This document shows positions 42,466 through 52,414 of a stretch of DNA of 64,000 bases, piece by piece. This DNA comes from Flavobacterium aquidurense (GTDB lineage: Bacteria; Bacteroidota; Bacteroidia; Flavobacteriales; Flavobacteriaceae). The stretch lies in the NCBI RefSeq assembly GCF_001404985.1, contig NZ_JRLF01000007.1, forward strand, positions 186,001-250,000, read 5' to 3'. The notes beneath the pieces are model-generated. The model did not search any database. It was not told where the DNA came from and saw only the letters and a list, made by a program, of their open reading frames with translations. Each line of letters begins with the position of its first letter. Within the stretch, counting starts at the first letter, position 1. A program made the position numbers and the translations under genes.

Positions 42466-43080
42466 TTAAACCAGTTTTTGTGTTTTTAAATAATCCATTG
42501 CAAATTTTCCCTCATTAAAAAGTAAATCCAAAACACTTAAATTGTTGATGAACCCATGTTTGTCATCAAAGACCTGGGTGTATTTTTCGAATACGTTTGG
42601 ATCTTTTTTTCCGTTTGCCAAAATTCTGTAGTCAGTAATATTTTCAGTCTCATGGAAATATTCTGTAGTCCTGGAAAATTCTAATTTCATTCGTAAACAC
42701 TTTGTTACGATGTCTAAAACTTCCATGTTGAGATCGATTAAAAAAGTATGCTGTTTTTCGAAAACAGGACGAATGTCATCTTCAAAAAATTCGAAAAAAG
42801 GAGAACTTCTATATCCGGCTTCCAGAGACTTAAAATGTTGTTTTTGCCAGTCAAATTCATTTTCAATTAAAACATCTTTCGTTTTTTGATGTAATGTTTT
42901 AGAATGTTTAACCGGGATATTCAATAACTGGATACCGTTAGGACTATAGATATAAGCACGATTTCTATTGGTCTGTTTTTGAAAATTATCTTCCATTTCA
43001 AAAGTAATATTTTCAGATTGAGCCATAACTGCAAAGTGGCTAATCGAAGGAAAATAGGTAGGAAGTAATAAGGAATTCAT
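42466..43080 (-). CDS. WbqC-family protein
   Basis: This 204-residue WbqC-like protein has LLPTYFPSISHFA at the start, then QTNRNRAYIYSPNGIQLLNIPV, FDWQKQHFKSLEAGYRSSPFFEFF and EYFHETENITDYR. The family is linked to glycan or aminotransferase-type genes, but its reaction is unknown. ATG at 43080 is chosen, since the longer frame to 43116 would begin inside a palindromic repeat. It is the last gene of the parA-to-lepB run. Confidence 0.88.
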   Translation of the reverse strand: MNSLLLPTYFPSISHFAVMAQSENITFEMEDNFQKQTNRNRAYIYSPNGIQLLNIPVKHSKTLHQKTKDVLIENEFDWQKQHFKSLEAGYRSSPFFEFFEDDIRPVFEKQHTFLIDLNMEVLDIVTKCLRMKLEFSRTTEYFHETENITDYRILANGKKDPNVFEKYTQVFDDKHGFINNLSVLDLLFNEGKFAMDYLKTQKLV

Positions 43081-43102
43081 TTTGTTAAGTTTTACGTTAA
43101 AT

Positions 43103-43157
43103 GTTTCAGGTTTCAAGTTTCACGTTCGCAAAGAACCTGAAACTTGAAACCTGAAAC
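43103..43157. repeat. GTTTCAGGTTTCAAG inverted repeat, copy 2
   Basis: GTTTCAGGTTTCAAGTTTCA (43103-43122) and its perfect complement (43138-43157). Related sequence occurs at 17981-18043, and half-sites are found near 44741-44765. It could act as a terminator between lepB and the WbqC gene. Confidence 0.65.
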
Positions 43158-43174
43158 AAAAATAAACTATTTTT

Positions 43175-44731
43175 TTATGCTTTGTTTTCTTTTCTTTTTT
43201 TCCAGAAATACTCTCCAACAAAATAAAGTGCAAGAATAATTAAGAAATACTTAAAGTAAGATTGTGGTTGTCCTTCTCCGTTAACAGTCGTAAAAACTCT
43301 GTTCCAACGAATCTTGTTGATTCCTTTTCCGTTCGTATCCCAGCTCATCCAGATAAAAACAGGTTTTCCTACGATATGATCTGCAGGAACATAACCCCAA
43401 TAACGACTATCTTCTGAGTTGTGACGGTTGTCTCCCATCATCCAGTAATAGTTTTGTTTAAAGGTATAAGTATTAGCTTGTTTTCCATTTATTAGGAAAT
43501 GTGAACCGTCTAATTGTAAAGTATTGCCTTCGTATTTGGTAATGATTTCTTTGTAAAATGGCAATGACTCATTCGTTAATGCAACAGTTTTTCCTGCTTC
43601 CGGAATGTAGATAGGTCCAAAATTATCCTGGCTCCATTTGTTGATATGAGGGAAGATAGCATTATCGTTTCCTCTGTCAATTTCTCTTTTTACAGCAGTA
43701 ATTCCGGGAGTGTTTTTTAAACGTTCTGCACTTGCTTCTGTCAAAGCTCTGAAATAAATAGTATCTCTTTTTTGTTGATCTTTAATATAAGCACCATCAG
43801 TAATATCAAGCTCTTTCATTAAAGATTCGAAATCAATAGAGGTTTTTCCGTCTAAAGCCACTGAATAAGAATATTGTGGTTTAGCTCTTTCTGGCATAAC
43901 TAATTTTTTCCCGTTGATGAAAACAAATCCATCTCTAATAGACAAACTATCACCAGGAATACCAACGCATCTTTTTACGTAATTCGATTTTTTATCGATC
44001 GGTTTTATAACTCCCGGTCTTCCTTTTGGCTCATAAAAATAGTGAACCGTATCTACAGGCCAGTTAAAAACGACAATATCTGCTCTTTGTATTTTTTCTA
44101 AAGCAGGCAATCTAAAATAAGGTAATTGTGGCCAGCTTAAGTAGGATTTTCTTTTTAAGAATGGTATTGTATCGTGAACCATTGGTAATGCTACCGTTGT
44201 CATAGGCACACGAGGACCATAATTTACTTTACTCACGAATAAAAAGTCACCAATTAATAATGATTTTTCTAAAGATGAAGTAGGGATTGTATACGGTTGT
44301 ACCACGTAAGTATGTACTAATGTTGCAACGATAATAGCAAAAAGCAGTGAACTTACAGTGTCAGCAGTTTTATTTTGTGGTCTTAATTCTCTATTGGCAT
44401 TATATTCTAATTTCTGAGTATAATTTACATAATAGATATAGAATCCAAAAGTAAAAATTCCCAGTAAAGTGTCTAACGTAGATTTTTTACCAAATGTTCT
44501 TAACGTTTCTACCCAAACTACAGGAAACATAATCAGGTTAATAATCGGGATGAAAAGCAGCAAAGTCCACCAGGTTGGGCGGCTGATTATTTTCATTAAA
44601 ACGATCGAATTGTAAACCGGAATTGCAGCTTCCCAGGTTTTTCTTCCGGCTGCCTGATATAATTTCCAGGTTCCCAGAAAGTGGATTACTTGTACGGCTA
44701 AGAAAAATACGAACCAAAGATATAGTGTCAT
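43175..44731 (-). CDS. lepB: Signal peptidase I, large Bacteroidota form
   Basis: This 518-residue membrane protease removes signal peptides. Two to four N-terminal helices (about 1-140) precede the catalytic domain: the serine lies in the PTSSLEKSLLIGDFLFVSK segment, the lysine in YVKRCVGIPGDSL, and the conserved box is GDNRHNSEDSRYWG. About 200 residues separate the Lys box from the GDNR box, much more than in E. coli LepB. A single membrane helix and a basic tail close the protein. It is cotranscribed with dapB. Confidence 0.95.
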   Translation of the reverse strand: MTLYLWFVFFLAVQVIHFLGTWKLYQAAGRKTWEAAIPVYNSIVLMKIISRPTWWTLLLFIPIINLIMFPVVWVETLRTFGKKSTLDTLLGIFTFGFYIYYVNYTQKLEYNANRELRPQNKTADTVSSLLFAIIVATLVHTYVVQPYTIPTSSLEKSLLIGDFLFVSKVNYGPRVPMTTVALPMVHDTIPFLKRKSYLSWPQLPYFRLPALEKIQRADIVVFNWPVDTVHYFYEPKGRPGVIKPIDKKSNYVKRCVGIPGDSLSIRDGFVFINGKKLVMPERAKPQYSYSVALDGKTSIDFESLMKELDITDGAYIKDQQKRDTIYFRALTEASAERLKNTPGITAVKREIDRGNDNAIFPHINKWSQDNFGPIYIPEAGKTVALTNESLPFYKEIITKYEGNTLQLDGSHFLINGKQANTYTFKQNYYWMMGDNRHNSEDSRYWGYVPADHIVGKPVFIWMSWDTNGKGINKIRWNRVFTTVNGEGQPQSYFKYFLIILALYFVGEYFWKKRKENKA

Positions 44732-44793
44732 AATGTTTTGTTTAAAGTTTCAAGTTTCAGGGTTTTTGATTGTACCTTGAAAATTTCAATCTG

Positions 44794-45498
44794 TTATTTT
44801 AAATTTAATACATCTTTCATGCTGTAAATTCCTGTTTTACCAGCAAGCCATTCAGCAGCAATTACAGCTCCAAGAGCAAAACCTTCGCGATTGTGAGCAG
44901 TATGTTTTAATTCGATGCTGTCTACAATTGAATCATAAGTTACGGTATGGGTTCCCGGAACATCGCCAATTCTTTTTGCTTCGATATGAATTTCAGTATT
45001 ATTTTTTGCTTCTTCTAATGTCCAATTTGCATAGTTGCTATTTTCGATAACGCCTTTGGCCAAAGAAATAGCTGTTCCGCTTGGAGCATCTAATTTTTGA
45101 GTATGATGAATTTCTTCCATCGTCACTTTGTAAGAGTCAAATTGTGACATAATTTTTGCCAGGTATTTGTTTAGTTCGAAGAAGATATTAACTCCCAGAC
45201 TAAAGTTTGAACTGGATATAAAACCACCTTGTTTTTCATTGCAAAGCGCAACCATTTCATCAAAATGCTCTAACCAGCCAGTTGTTCCTGAAACTACGGG
45301 TACATTATTGTTAAAACAAGTCGAAATGTTGCTTACTGCTGCAGTTGGAACGCTAAAATCAATTGCGACATCTGCAGTCGAAAGTCCGTCGTATGTATTA
45401 GATTCGTCTTTCTTTAAAACAATTTCATGACCTCTTTCTAAAGCAATTCGTTCAATTACTTTACCCATTTTTCCGTATCCTAAAAGCGCAATTTTCAT
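44794..45498 (-). CDS. dapB: 4-hydroxy-tetrahydrodipicolinate reductase
   Basis: This 234-residue enzyme of the lysine/diaminopimelate pathway has nucleotide motif LLGYGKMGKVIE, VVSGTTGW, the substrate loop HHTQKLDAPSGTA and C-terminal HTAHNREGFALGA. It is about 35 residues shorter than the E. coli enzyme, as is common in Bacteroidota. It stands between the DUF5683 gene and lepB in the par operon. Confidence 0.96.
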   Translation of the reverse strand: MKIALLGYGKMGKVIERIALERGHEIVLKKDESNTYDGLSTADVAIDFSVPTAAVSNISTCFNNNVPVVSGTTGWLEHFDEMVALCNEKQGGFISSSNFSLGVNIFFELNKYLAKIMSQFDSYKVTMEEIHHTQKLDAPSGTAISLAKGVIENSNYANWTLEEAKNNTEIHIEAKRIGDVPGTHTVTYDSIVDSIELKHTAHNREGFALGAVIAAEWLAGKTGIYSMKDVLNLK

Positions 45499-45536
45499 TT
45501 TGTATTTATTTTTTGTATTTAAATAACAGGAGCTAT

Positions 45537-46097
45537 TTAAAATTGGTAATTAAAAGTTAGTCCAACATTTGGTCTAAAAGTTACATCGTTAGGATAAATT
45601 TCCGGACGCATTGATAATCTTTCGTTTACGTTAAACTGAATTAAAGCGGCATCAACATTGGCATCGATAATATTTAAAACATAAAATCCTACTACAAACA
45701 ATGCAGATAAATCCCTATTTCGCTGATAGAATTTCTGTCCGGCCACAAGTCTGCTTTCGTCAAGAAATTGATAATCATCATCATTATAACCTTCGAGTCT
45801 TCGTTTGTAGGCCCTGCGATAATCGCGGTATTTATTATTATTGTCAATATAGAAATATAAACTTGTACCAATTGCTCCGTAAACTAGTGGTATTTTCCAG
45901 TATTTTTTATTGTATGCCTGACCTAAACCCGGTAAAATTGCCGAGTAAAAAGCTGCTTTTGCCGGAGTAAGCGGGTCAATTTCTTGTAACTTGCTAGTGT
46001 CTTTAACAACCAAAACCGTGTCTTTTTTTGCCTGGGCAAAAATAGAAACGGTTCCTGTAAGAAAGAACAATAGACTTATGGGGACAATCTTATTCAC
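45537..46097 (-). CDS. DUF5683 secreted/membrane protein
   Basis: This 186-residue protein has a signal peptide (about 1-22, ending FAQ), the conserved LTPAKAAFYSAILPGLGQAYNKKYWKIPLVYG segment, a hydrophobic helix pair, and a C-terminal strand-rich end with TFRPNVGLTFNYQF that could contact the outer membrane. DUF5683 is regularly found next to parB in Flavobacteria. Its function is unknown. It overlaps the parB stop by 8 bases. Confidence 0.88.
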   Translation of the reverse strand: MNKIVPISLLFFLTGTVSIFAQAKKDTVLVVKDTSKLQEIDPLTPAKAAFYSAILPGLGQAYNKKYWKIPLVYGAIGTSLYFYIDNNNKYRDYRRAYKRRLEGYNDDDYQFLDESRLVAGQKFYQRNRDLSALFVVGFYVLNIIDANVDAALIQFNVNERLSMRPEIYPNDVTFRPNVGLTFNYQF

Positions 46098-46998
46098 TAT
46101 CGTTTATTAATTTTATAATTCGATTAAAGTCAGCTTCAGAATTAAAAGGAATTGTAATTTTTCCTTTTCCGTTACCAGCGACTTTTACATCAACTTTTGC
46201 ACCAAAGTAATCATTGAAAGTATTTTTTTGTGTTTCTCTAATTACAAATGCAGAATCGGTTTTTGGTTTTCCCTCTGCTTTTGGTTTTAAACTTTCGTGA
46301 TAATTTTTAACCAAAGTTTCTGTTTCACGAACAGATAAATTCTGGCTCACTATTTTTTGATAAATATCAGTCTGAATATCCAGGTCTTCAATATTAATGA
46401 TCGCTCTACCATGTCCCATGCTGATAAAACCATCACGAATACCGGTTTGAATAATTGGGTCCAGTTTTAAAAGACGTAAATAATTGGCAATTGTAGAACG
46501 TTTTTTACCAACGCGTTCACTCATTTGTTCCTGAGTCAATTGAATTTCATCAATTAAACGCTGGTACGAAAGCGCGATCTCAATTGGGTCTAAGTCATGA
46601 CGCTGAATGTTCTCTACCAAAGCCATAACCAATGATTCGTTGTCATTGGCAATACGAATGTATGCAGGAACATGTGTTAAGCCAACCAGAGTAGAAGCTC
46701 GCAAACGACGCTCTCCTGAAATTAGCTGGTATTTATTGAAGTCTAATTTTCGAACAGTAATAGGTTGAATCACACCAAGTTCTTTAATAGAAGTGGCTAA
46801 TTCGCGTAACGATTCTTCATTAAAATTACTTCTGGGCTGAAAAGGATTTATTTCGATAGCACTTATTTCAAGCTCTATGATGTTTCCAACAACTTTGTCA
46901 GCATTTTTGTCTTCTACTGATACAATGTCGTTTTCCGGATCTTTTAATAATGCTGATAATCCTCTTCCTAAGGCTTGTTTTTTAATTGCTTTTGTCAT
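46090..46998 (-). CDS. parB: Chromosome partitioning protein ParB
   Basis: This 302-residue centromere-binding CTPase has N-terminal ALGRGLSALL, the ParB/Srx domain with NPFQPRSNF and ISGERRLRAS, the helix-turn-helix (MSERVGKKRSTIANYLRLLKL) and a C-terminal dimerisation segment. It loads at parS and spreads. No full parS palindrome was found in this window. It follows parA with a 5-base gap. Confidence 0.96.
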   Translation of the reverse strand: MTKAIKKQALGRGLSALLKDPENDIVSVEDKNADKVVGNIIELEISAIEINPFQPRSNFNEESLRELATSIKELGVIQPITVRKLDFNKYQLISGERRLRASTLVGLTHVPAYIRIANDNESLVMALVENIQRHDLDPIEIALSYQRLIDEIQLTQEQMSERVGKKRSTIANYLRLLKLDPIIQTGIRDGFISMGHGRAIINIEDLDIQTDIYQKIVSQNLSVRETETLVKNYHESLKPKAEGKPKTDSAFVIRETQKNTFNDYFGAKVDVKVAGNGKGKITIPFNSEADFNRIIKLINDSE

Positions 46999-47003
46999 AA
47001 AAA

Positions 47004-47771
47004 CTATTTGCTGTTTTTCTTTATAATTTCTTGAGCTAAATGAATATAATTAACTGCTCCTTTGCTTGTTGCGTCATAATTAATGATGCTTTCACCAAAA
47101 CTTGGGGCTTCGCTTAATTTTACATTTCGCTGAATAACGGTATCAAAAACCATATCGTTAAAGTGTTTTTGAACCTCTTCGACAACCTGATTTGATAAAC
47201 GTAATCTCGAATCGTACATCGTTAGTAACAATCCTTCGATATCAAGATCCGGGTTGTGTATTTTTTGAATACTTTTTATGGTATTCAATAATTTTCCTAA
47301 TCCTTCAAGTGCAAAATATTCACATTGAATAGGGATAACTACTGAATCAGCTGCTGTTAAAGCATTCAAAGTTAGTAAACCTAATGAAGGAGCACAGTCG
47401 ATAATGATATAATCATATTCGTCTTTTACACTTTCTAATGCTTTTTTAAGCATGTATTCTCTGTTTTCTTTATCAACCAATTCGATTTCGATGGCAACAA
47501 GATCAATGTGTGCAGGAATTACATCAACATTTACAGCTGAACATTTAATAATGGTTTCTTTAGGGGTGTGGCTGTGTTCAAGTATTTGGTAGGTACCAAT
47601 CTCAACAGATTCTACATCAATCCCAAGGCCAGATGTGGCATTTGCTTGAGGATCAGCATCAATCAATAATACTTTTTTTTCTAAAACACCCAATGAGGCC
47701 GCAAGATTTACAGATGTAGTAGTCTTTCCAACGCCTCCTTTTTGATTAGCAATCGCAATGATTTTGCCCAT
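47004..47771 (-). CDS. parA: Chromosome partitioning ATPase ParA (Soj)
   Basis: This 255-residue deviant Walker ATPase partitions ParB-bound origins. It has the P-loop KGGVGKTTTSVNLAASLG, LLIDADPQANATSGLG, DYIIIDCAPSLGLLTLNAL and the SEAPSFGESI tail. There is no N-terminal helix-turn-helix, as expected for chromosomal Soj. It leads the operon parA-parB-DUF5683-dapB-lepB, which continues to wbqC. Confidence 0.97.
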   Translation of the reverse strand: MGKIIAIANQKGGVGKTTTSVNLAASLGVLEKKVLLIDADPQANATSGLGIDVESVEIGTYQILEHSHTPKETIIKCSAVNVDVIPAHIDLVAIEIELVDKENREYMLKKALESVKDEYDYIIIDCAPSLGLLTLNALTAADSVVIPIQCEYFALEGLGKLLNTIKSIQKIHNPDLDIEGLLLTMYDSRLRLSNQVVEEVQKHFNDMVFDTVIQRNVKLSEAPSFGESIINYDATSKGAVNYIHLAQEIIKKNSK

Positions 47772-48017
47772 TTATTTTCTGAATTTTGAACCGTAAAAAT
47801 ACAATTATTTATGGTTTCTGAAAATCTATTTTGTTAACATTTGATAAACATCGGTTAATCGTTGTATAGTGCGTGTTTTGCCGAATTTAATATCTCCGGG
47901 AAAGAAAAATAATAGAGAAATTTCGCTCTATTTTTTCTTAATTTTCAGACTAAAAAGTGCAATTTTGACTGTTTAAACTACGAAAATGGAAATATAGTTA
48001 AAATAGATTTTTAATTT

Positions 48018-49244
48018 TTAATTCTTTCTTTTTAAATCTTTTACTAAACTGGCTGTAAAGAATAAAATCGTGATTCCGCCTAACACAATACAAATCCACA
48101 TAAACCAGGATTGCTGCCAGAAAGATTGTTTTGCTCTTTGGCTTTTTACTGTAGTTTTTTGCTCAATATCGTATACAGATGTTTGAGGCAAATTAGCAGC
48201 AATGTTATTTTTAAAATTTGAAAGATCATATTCCGGCTCCGTCAAATTCTTATTTCCTGTTTTTAAAATATAATTTTCACCGGTATTTAAATCGGCTACA
48301 ATAGAAATTGGTTTTTGGGCATACTTTATTTTCGAAATTTGTAAGGGCTGATTGTCGTGGTTTTCAATTTTTATAAAGAACTCCTTTTCGAATATTTCAG
48401 GAAAAGTAAAAGTGTTTTTTGTGCCGGAATTTAATTCAAAAGAAATAATTTCTTCATCGAAGACTTGAGATTTTTTTCTTGTTTCGCGCTTTGTTTTCTT
48501 GTAAAGAATTGCTGTACGCTTGTAATAAGTAGGTTTTGATATTTCGAATGAAATCTCATTAATAACTTGCGGCGTATTAAAAAGAATATGAATCTGAGTT
48601 TCTTTTTTTGAAGGAGTTTCTGTTTTTACAGATTTTTGAGGAGTAATTTCCTGTAATGTGTTTTTTTGTAATTGAGTACTAAAATTACCAACTTTCAAAA
48701 TATTAACAGGAAGTGTTTTTCGATCGTCAAAATCTATTTTTAGATAATGATACGTACTCAAAGGATATGAAATGGTTTTGACAACGCTTGTTTCCGATGT
48801 ACTGTTTAAATCATAAAGTGTTTGTGCGTCAGATATTCCAAACCACTCTTTTTGGTCATCACTTCCTGAAACAGAATACCTTTTTTCTACATCGGCATTG
48901 GCTATAAAAAGCGAAAGCTGATTGTTGTGTTTATTAGCCGGAACTGCAACAATTATTGAAGTGCTTTTTTTAGGATAAACCGTTTTTGAAACAATTGTAT
49001 ATTCCTCAAAAGCATTTGTAGCGACAGCATTGTTACTTTGAATAAAATACGGAATCTCATTTCCTTTAGAATCAAATATTCTGATATCGCTTAAATCCTG
49101 ATTTGAATACGACCTGATTTCAGATGATAAAACAATCTCATGCAGGCCATTCTCAGAAACCGGTTTTATTTTTCCTGTGGTTTGATATTGCCCAAACGAC
49201 AGGTTTGTAATAAAAAGTAATGCTATAAATTTATTTAGTTTCAT
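48018..49244 (-). CDS. DUF3999 family membrane-anchored protein
   Basis: This 408-residue protein has a signal peptide (MKLNKFIALLFITNLSFGQ), a long beta-rich periplasmic part (with YQTTGKIKPV, HEIVLSSEIRSYS, LSDIRIFDSKGNEIPYF) and a single C-terminal membrane helix with a basic tail (VKDLKRKN). ATG at 49244 is chosen because it gives a clean signal peptide. It overlaps the stop of the DUF2339 gene by 14 bases. DUF2339 and DUF3999 occur as a pair in many Gram-negatives; function unknown. Confidence 0.88.
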   Translation of the reverse strand: MKLNKFIALLFITNLSFGQYQTTGKIKPVSENGLHEIVLSSEIRSYSNQDLSDIRIFDSKGNEIPYFIQSNNAVATNAFEEYTIVSKTVYPKKSTSIIVAVPANKHNNQLSLFIANADVEKRYSVSGSDDQKEWFGISDAQTLYDLNSTSETSVVKTISYPLSTYHYLKIDFDDRKTLPVNILKVGNFSTQLQKNTLQEITPQKSVKTETPSKKETQIHILFNTPQVINEISFEISKPTYYKRTAILYKKTKRETRKKSQVFDEEIISFELNSGTKNTFTFPEIFEKEFFIKIENHDNQPLQISKIKYAQKPISIVADLNTGENYILKTGNKNLTEPEYDLSNFKNNIAANLPQTSVYDIEQKTTVKSQRAKQSFWQQSWFMWICIVLGGITILFFTASLVKDLKRKN

Positions 49245-51747
49245 TTGTTTCTTCAGGCTTGTTTTCGTCAATAACTAATACTTTGATTTTTTGATATACA
49301 AAAGAGATAATCAAAATTAAAATTCCTAAAAGGATAAAGGATATGATTTTTCCGGTTTCAGAAATGTTGCTGATGTCATATAAAAACAATTTCAAAATCG
49401 TCAAGCCAAGTAAGGATAAAGCGATTATTCGTAAAGATTTGAGTTGTTTTTTTATTCCGATTATCAAAAATACAAACGCTAAAATTCCCCAAAGAATCGG
49501 AAATCCTGTTTTAATAATTTTAGTTCTTGCCAGACTAATATAATCATTTGCAATAAAATCACGCAAATAAGGTAAGTCAGATTTATAGCTGGCATACATA
49601 GAACTCGTTTGCATATCCTGACTTGTAACTGGCGAATTCATAAACACAAGACCATGAAGCATAACTTCTGAGCTGGCAATGTAGATCACGAAAAATGCCG
49701 CGACCCACATAAAATAGCGGCTTTTGAAAAATGAGAAATCAACTTTTTTATAGATCTGAAACAATTGACAGCCAAAATAAATCGTAATAATCAGCGAGAT
49801 ATAATGAAGATAAAACGCGATCGATTTGCCGGTTCCTGAATTTATGATGTCTTTATGTTCCAGAAACGGATAATTGGAAAACCAGAATGTAAACAACACA
49901 ATATTAGCAATTGCCAGTAATAAAGCGCCCTGATATCCGGTTTCTGTTTTTCTTTTTATCAAATAAGAAGAAAAAAAAGCCGAGAATAATAAATGATACA
50001 AAATAGGTAAAGCTATAGAACTGTATAAATTTTCGATGTAATGATTCGACTGATAAATAACTTCGAACAGGCCAGTGAAGTACAATAGTACAACTCCTGT
50101 TTCTAAAACAATTCGTTTGTGTTTTTCAGGATTAAAAATAATATCGAAAGTGGTAGAATTTCCGGTTTCGTCTTTTAATAAATACCAAATCGCAAGCAAA
50201 GAACTTACGGCAAAAATTCCTGTTATAAAGATAGGATTAATGATAATACTCAAAGGTTCATTGCCATTATAGTATTTATTCCAGTCCATGATCAGGCTAA
50301 AGAGCATTAAGATATGAACGATTACAGAACCAAATTTATAACTGGGAATCTTAGATTTTTGAGAAAGCCATAATAATAAAACGGCTTCGGCTGCCCAAAA
50401 CAAGGTAATATAATTGCCTTGGAACTGAATAGGAATTGCTAATGTTATAAAAGTCAGCGTTAACCCAATAAGTAAATAAGCGGCTTTCTGGTCGAGGTCG
50501 AATTTTTTGTATAGAAACCAAGCGTAAATTAAATTTAGAAAAGCAAGAATTGTGGTAAACAAACCTTTTAGTTCCGGATGATAATTCGCCAAGATTGCCA
50601 TTCCGGCGCCGTAAAACAAAAAGGTGTTGCTGGCCAAAATAGTAAGCTGGGTTTTAGAAAATTCTCCTTTTGATCTGATGTTATTTACAATATTCATTAA
50701 TATAAAAATGAAATAGAAAATAAAGCCAAATATCAACGCTCCCAAATAATGAGGTTTTTCTGAGTTTAAGTCTCGGGATAACCATGCACCATATAATAAT
50801 ATGGTAAATAAGTAAGCCAGAATATTAACCAGATTCCATTTTTTGTAATAAGCGATTGCTAGAATCCCAATGTTTAAAATAATGATATAAGTAAAAAGAA
50901 CCACATAATTTCCTTCGCCGGTACTGACCATAAACGGTACTGCAAATCCGCCAATTAATGACAGAACAGCTAACTCGACGCGATCGTAGGATAAAGATAT
51001 TAAAGCACTAAATGCTGTAATAATAACCATTATACTAAAAGCGACAGTTTGATTGAATAAGTGATAATCATGAAAAGCAATCCCGATTGTAAAATAGAAA
51101 ATGGCGATTGCCCCGGCTACAATTACAGAACTGAAAGCGGCATACTTTTTACGTAATTTATGCGCAATTCCCATAACCAGAACGCCACATAAAACACCAA
51201 TACCAACACGTGCAGGTTCGTTGATCCAGTCTTTGTCGATGGCATATTTTACAAAATAGCTAATTCCTAAAACCAGAATTAAAACACCAATTTTATTGAT
51301 CAGGTTTTCGCCAATGAATTTTTCCAGATCCGGGTTTTTCTCTTTAAAATTTTCCCAGAATGATTTTTCAGGTTCAGCAGGAATAATTGGTTTAGGGATT
51401 GGTTTTGGTTCAAGGGGTTTAGATTCGACTGGTTTAGGCAAATTATCGGTGCTGGATGATAATGCAATTTTTTCTAATTGGGCATCATCAATTTTTTGTT
51501 CTATAACTTCTACAACTTCAAACGTATTTTGTTTTGCTTGTTCAGGATCGATACTAAATTCTTCTTTTTTAACAACAGGAATTGGGGAAACCGAAGTGGT
51601 TTCCGGAGCTTTTTCTGTTGCTTTCAGGAGATCTATTTTTTTACTAAGTTTCTGAATGTCGTTTTCAAGATGATCAAAACGCCCCTTGATAGTATTAAGG
51701 ATATAGATCAGAAAACAAAATAAGGCAACAATAAGAAAACTTTCCAT
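49231..51747 (-). CDS. DUF2339 polytopic membrane protein
   Basis: This 838-residue protein has an N-terminal membrane helix, a coiled coil (about 20-50), a Pro/Glu-rich linker, then FWENFKEKNPDLEKFIGENLINKIGVLILVLG leading into about 25 membrane helices. The last residues are KPEETNETK. The layout is that of DUF2339. It has no known activity, though the size and helix count suggest a transporter or envelope polymer factor. It is translationally coupled to the DUF3999 gene. Confidence 0.9.
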   Translation of the reverse strand: MESFLIVALFCFLIYILNTIKGRFDHLENDIQKLSKKIDLLKATEKAPETTSVSPIPVVKKEEFSIDPEQAKQNTFEVVEVIEQKIDDAQLEKIALSSSTDNLPKPVESKPLEPKPIPKPIIPAEPEKSFWENFKEKNPDLEKFIGENLINKIGVLILVLGISYFVKYAIDKDWINEPARVGIGVLCGVLVMGIAHKLRKKYAAFSSVIVAGAIAIFYFTIGIAFHDYHLFNQTVAFSIMVIITAFSALISLSYDRVELAVLSLIGGFAVPFMVSTGEGNYVVLFTYIIILNIGILAIAYYKKWNLVNILAYLFTILLYGAWLSRDLNSEKPHYLGALIFGFIFYFIFILMNIVNNIRSKGEFSKTQLTILASNTFLFYGAGMAILANYHPELKGLFTTILAFLNLIYAWFLYKKFDLDQKAAYLLIGLTLTFITLAIPIQFQGNYITLFWAAEAVLLLWLSQKSKIPSYKFGSVIVHILMLFSLIMDWNKYYNGNEPLSIIINPIFITGIFAVSSLLAIWYLLKDETGNSTTFDIIFNPEKHKRIVLETGVVLLYFTGLFEVIYQSNHYIENLYSSIALPILYHLLFSAFFSSYLIKRKTETGYQGALLLAIANIVLFTFWFSNYPFLEHKDIINSGTGKSIAFYLHYISLIITIYFGCQLFQIYKKVDFSFFKSRYFMWVAAFFVIYIASSEVMLHGLVFMNSPVTSQDMQTSSMYASYKSDLPYLRDFIANDYISLARTKIIKTGFPILWGILAFVFLIIGIKKQLKSLRIIALSLLGLTILKLFLYDISNISETGKIISFILLGILILIISFVYQKIKVLVIDENKPEETNETK

Positions 51748-51858
51748 AAAGAGATAAGTGTAATATTATGATTTGTAAATATAACAACATTTTAACGCGG
51801 TGAGTTTTTTTACCTAAAAAGAATTAACAGTATTGATGATTCATTAATTAGAAAGTTT

Positions 51859-52263
51859 TTATTTCTCTATAATCTCAATTTTTACAATAATCCCTCCGCT
51901 TTTTTTATTTGAAGTAATGTCCATAAAAGCTTTTTTAGACAAATCAATTTCTCGTCCGTTTATAAAAGGACCTCTGTCGGTAACTTTTACAATAACAGAT
52001 TTCTTGTTTATTTCGTTTGTGATTTTTAGCATTGTTCCAAAAGGAAGTTTTTTATGGGCAGCAGTCAGTTTTGTGTTGTCGAATCTTGTACCGCTTGCTG
52101 TTTTTCTTCCGTTAAATTTATTGTGATAATAAGATGCGTGAGCTTTTTCTTTGTACAATTTTAGTTTCTCAATTTTGATGTCCTGATTTTGTAGTGGTAA
52201 ATTTTCTTGTGCAATGGTTGTCAGTGAGATAGTAAAAAATAGGTGCAATAGTAAGATTTTCAT
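51859..52263 (-). CDS. RlpA-like septal ring lytic transglycosylase
   Basis: This 134-residue protein has a signal peptide (MKILLLHLFFTISLTTIAQ) and a double-psi beta-barrel: ASYYHNKFNGRKTASGTRFD, TAAHKKLPFGTMLKITN, VKVTDRGPFINGREIDLS. This is the RlpA fold, which cuts naked glycan strands in Pseudomonas. There is no SPOR domain, so localisation to the septum is uncertain. ATG at 52263 is preferred over 52290 because of the signal peptide. Confidence 0.9.
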   Translation of the reverse strand: MKILLLHLFFTISLTTIAQENLPLQNQDIKIEKLKLYKEKAHASYYHNKFNGRKTASGTRFDNTKLTAAHKKLPFGTMLKITNEINKKSVIVKVTDRGPFINGREIDLSKKAFMDITSNKKSGGIIVKIEIIEK

Positions 52264-52414
52264 TTTTATGATTTTCTGAATTTTGCACAAAGAGAGCTAT
52301 TCAAAATAAAATTGGCAGCTCACAGAAAGGTATATTTATTGTATAAAAAGACATTTTTTGTTTTATTTGATTTTAAAATGGTTGAATGATTTTAAATAAA
52401 AAAAGAGACTCTTT

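Noticed and set aside
43081..43116. Upstream start of the WbqC-family gene
   Set aside because: The extra 12 codons begin within a palindromic repeat; family proteins begin near MNSLLLPTYFP.
43118..43127. parS site near parB (TTTCACG half)
   Set aside because: Only a half match to TGTTTCACGTGAAACA; the sequence belongs to the GTTTCAGG palindrome family.
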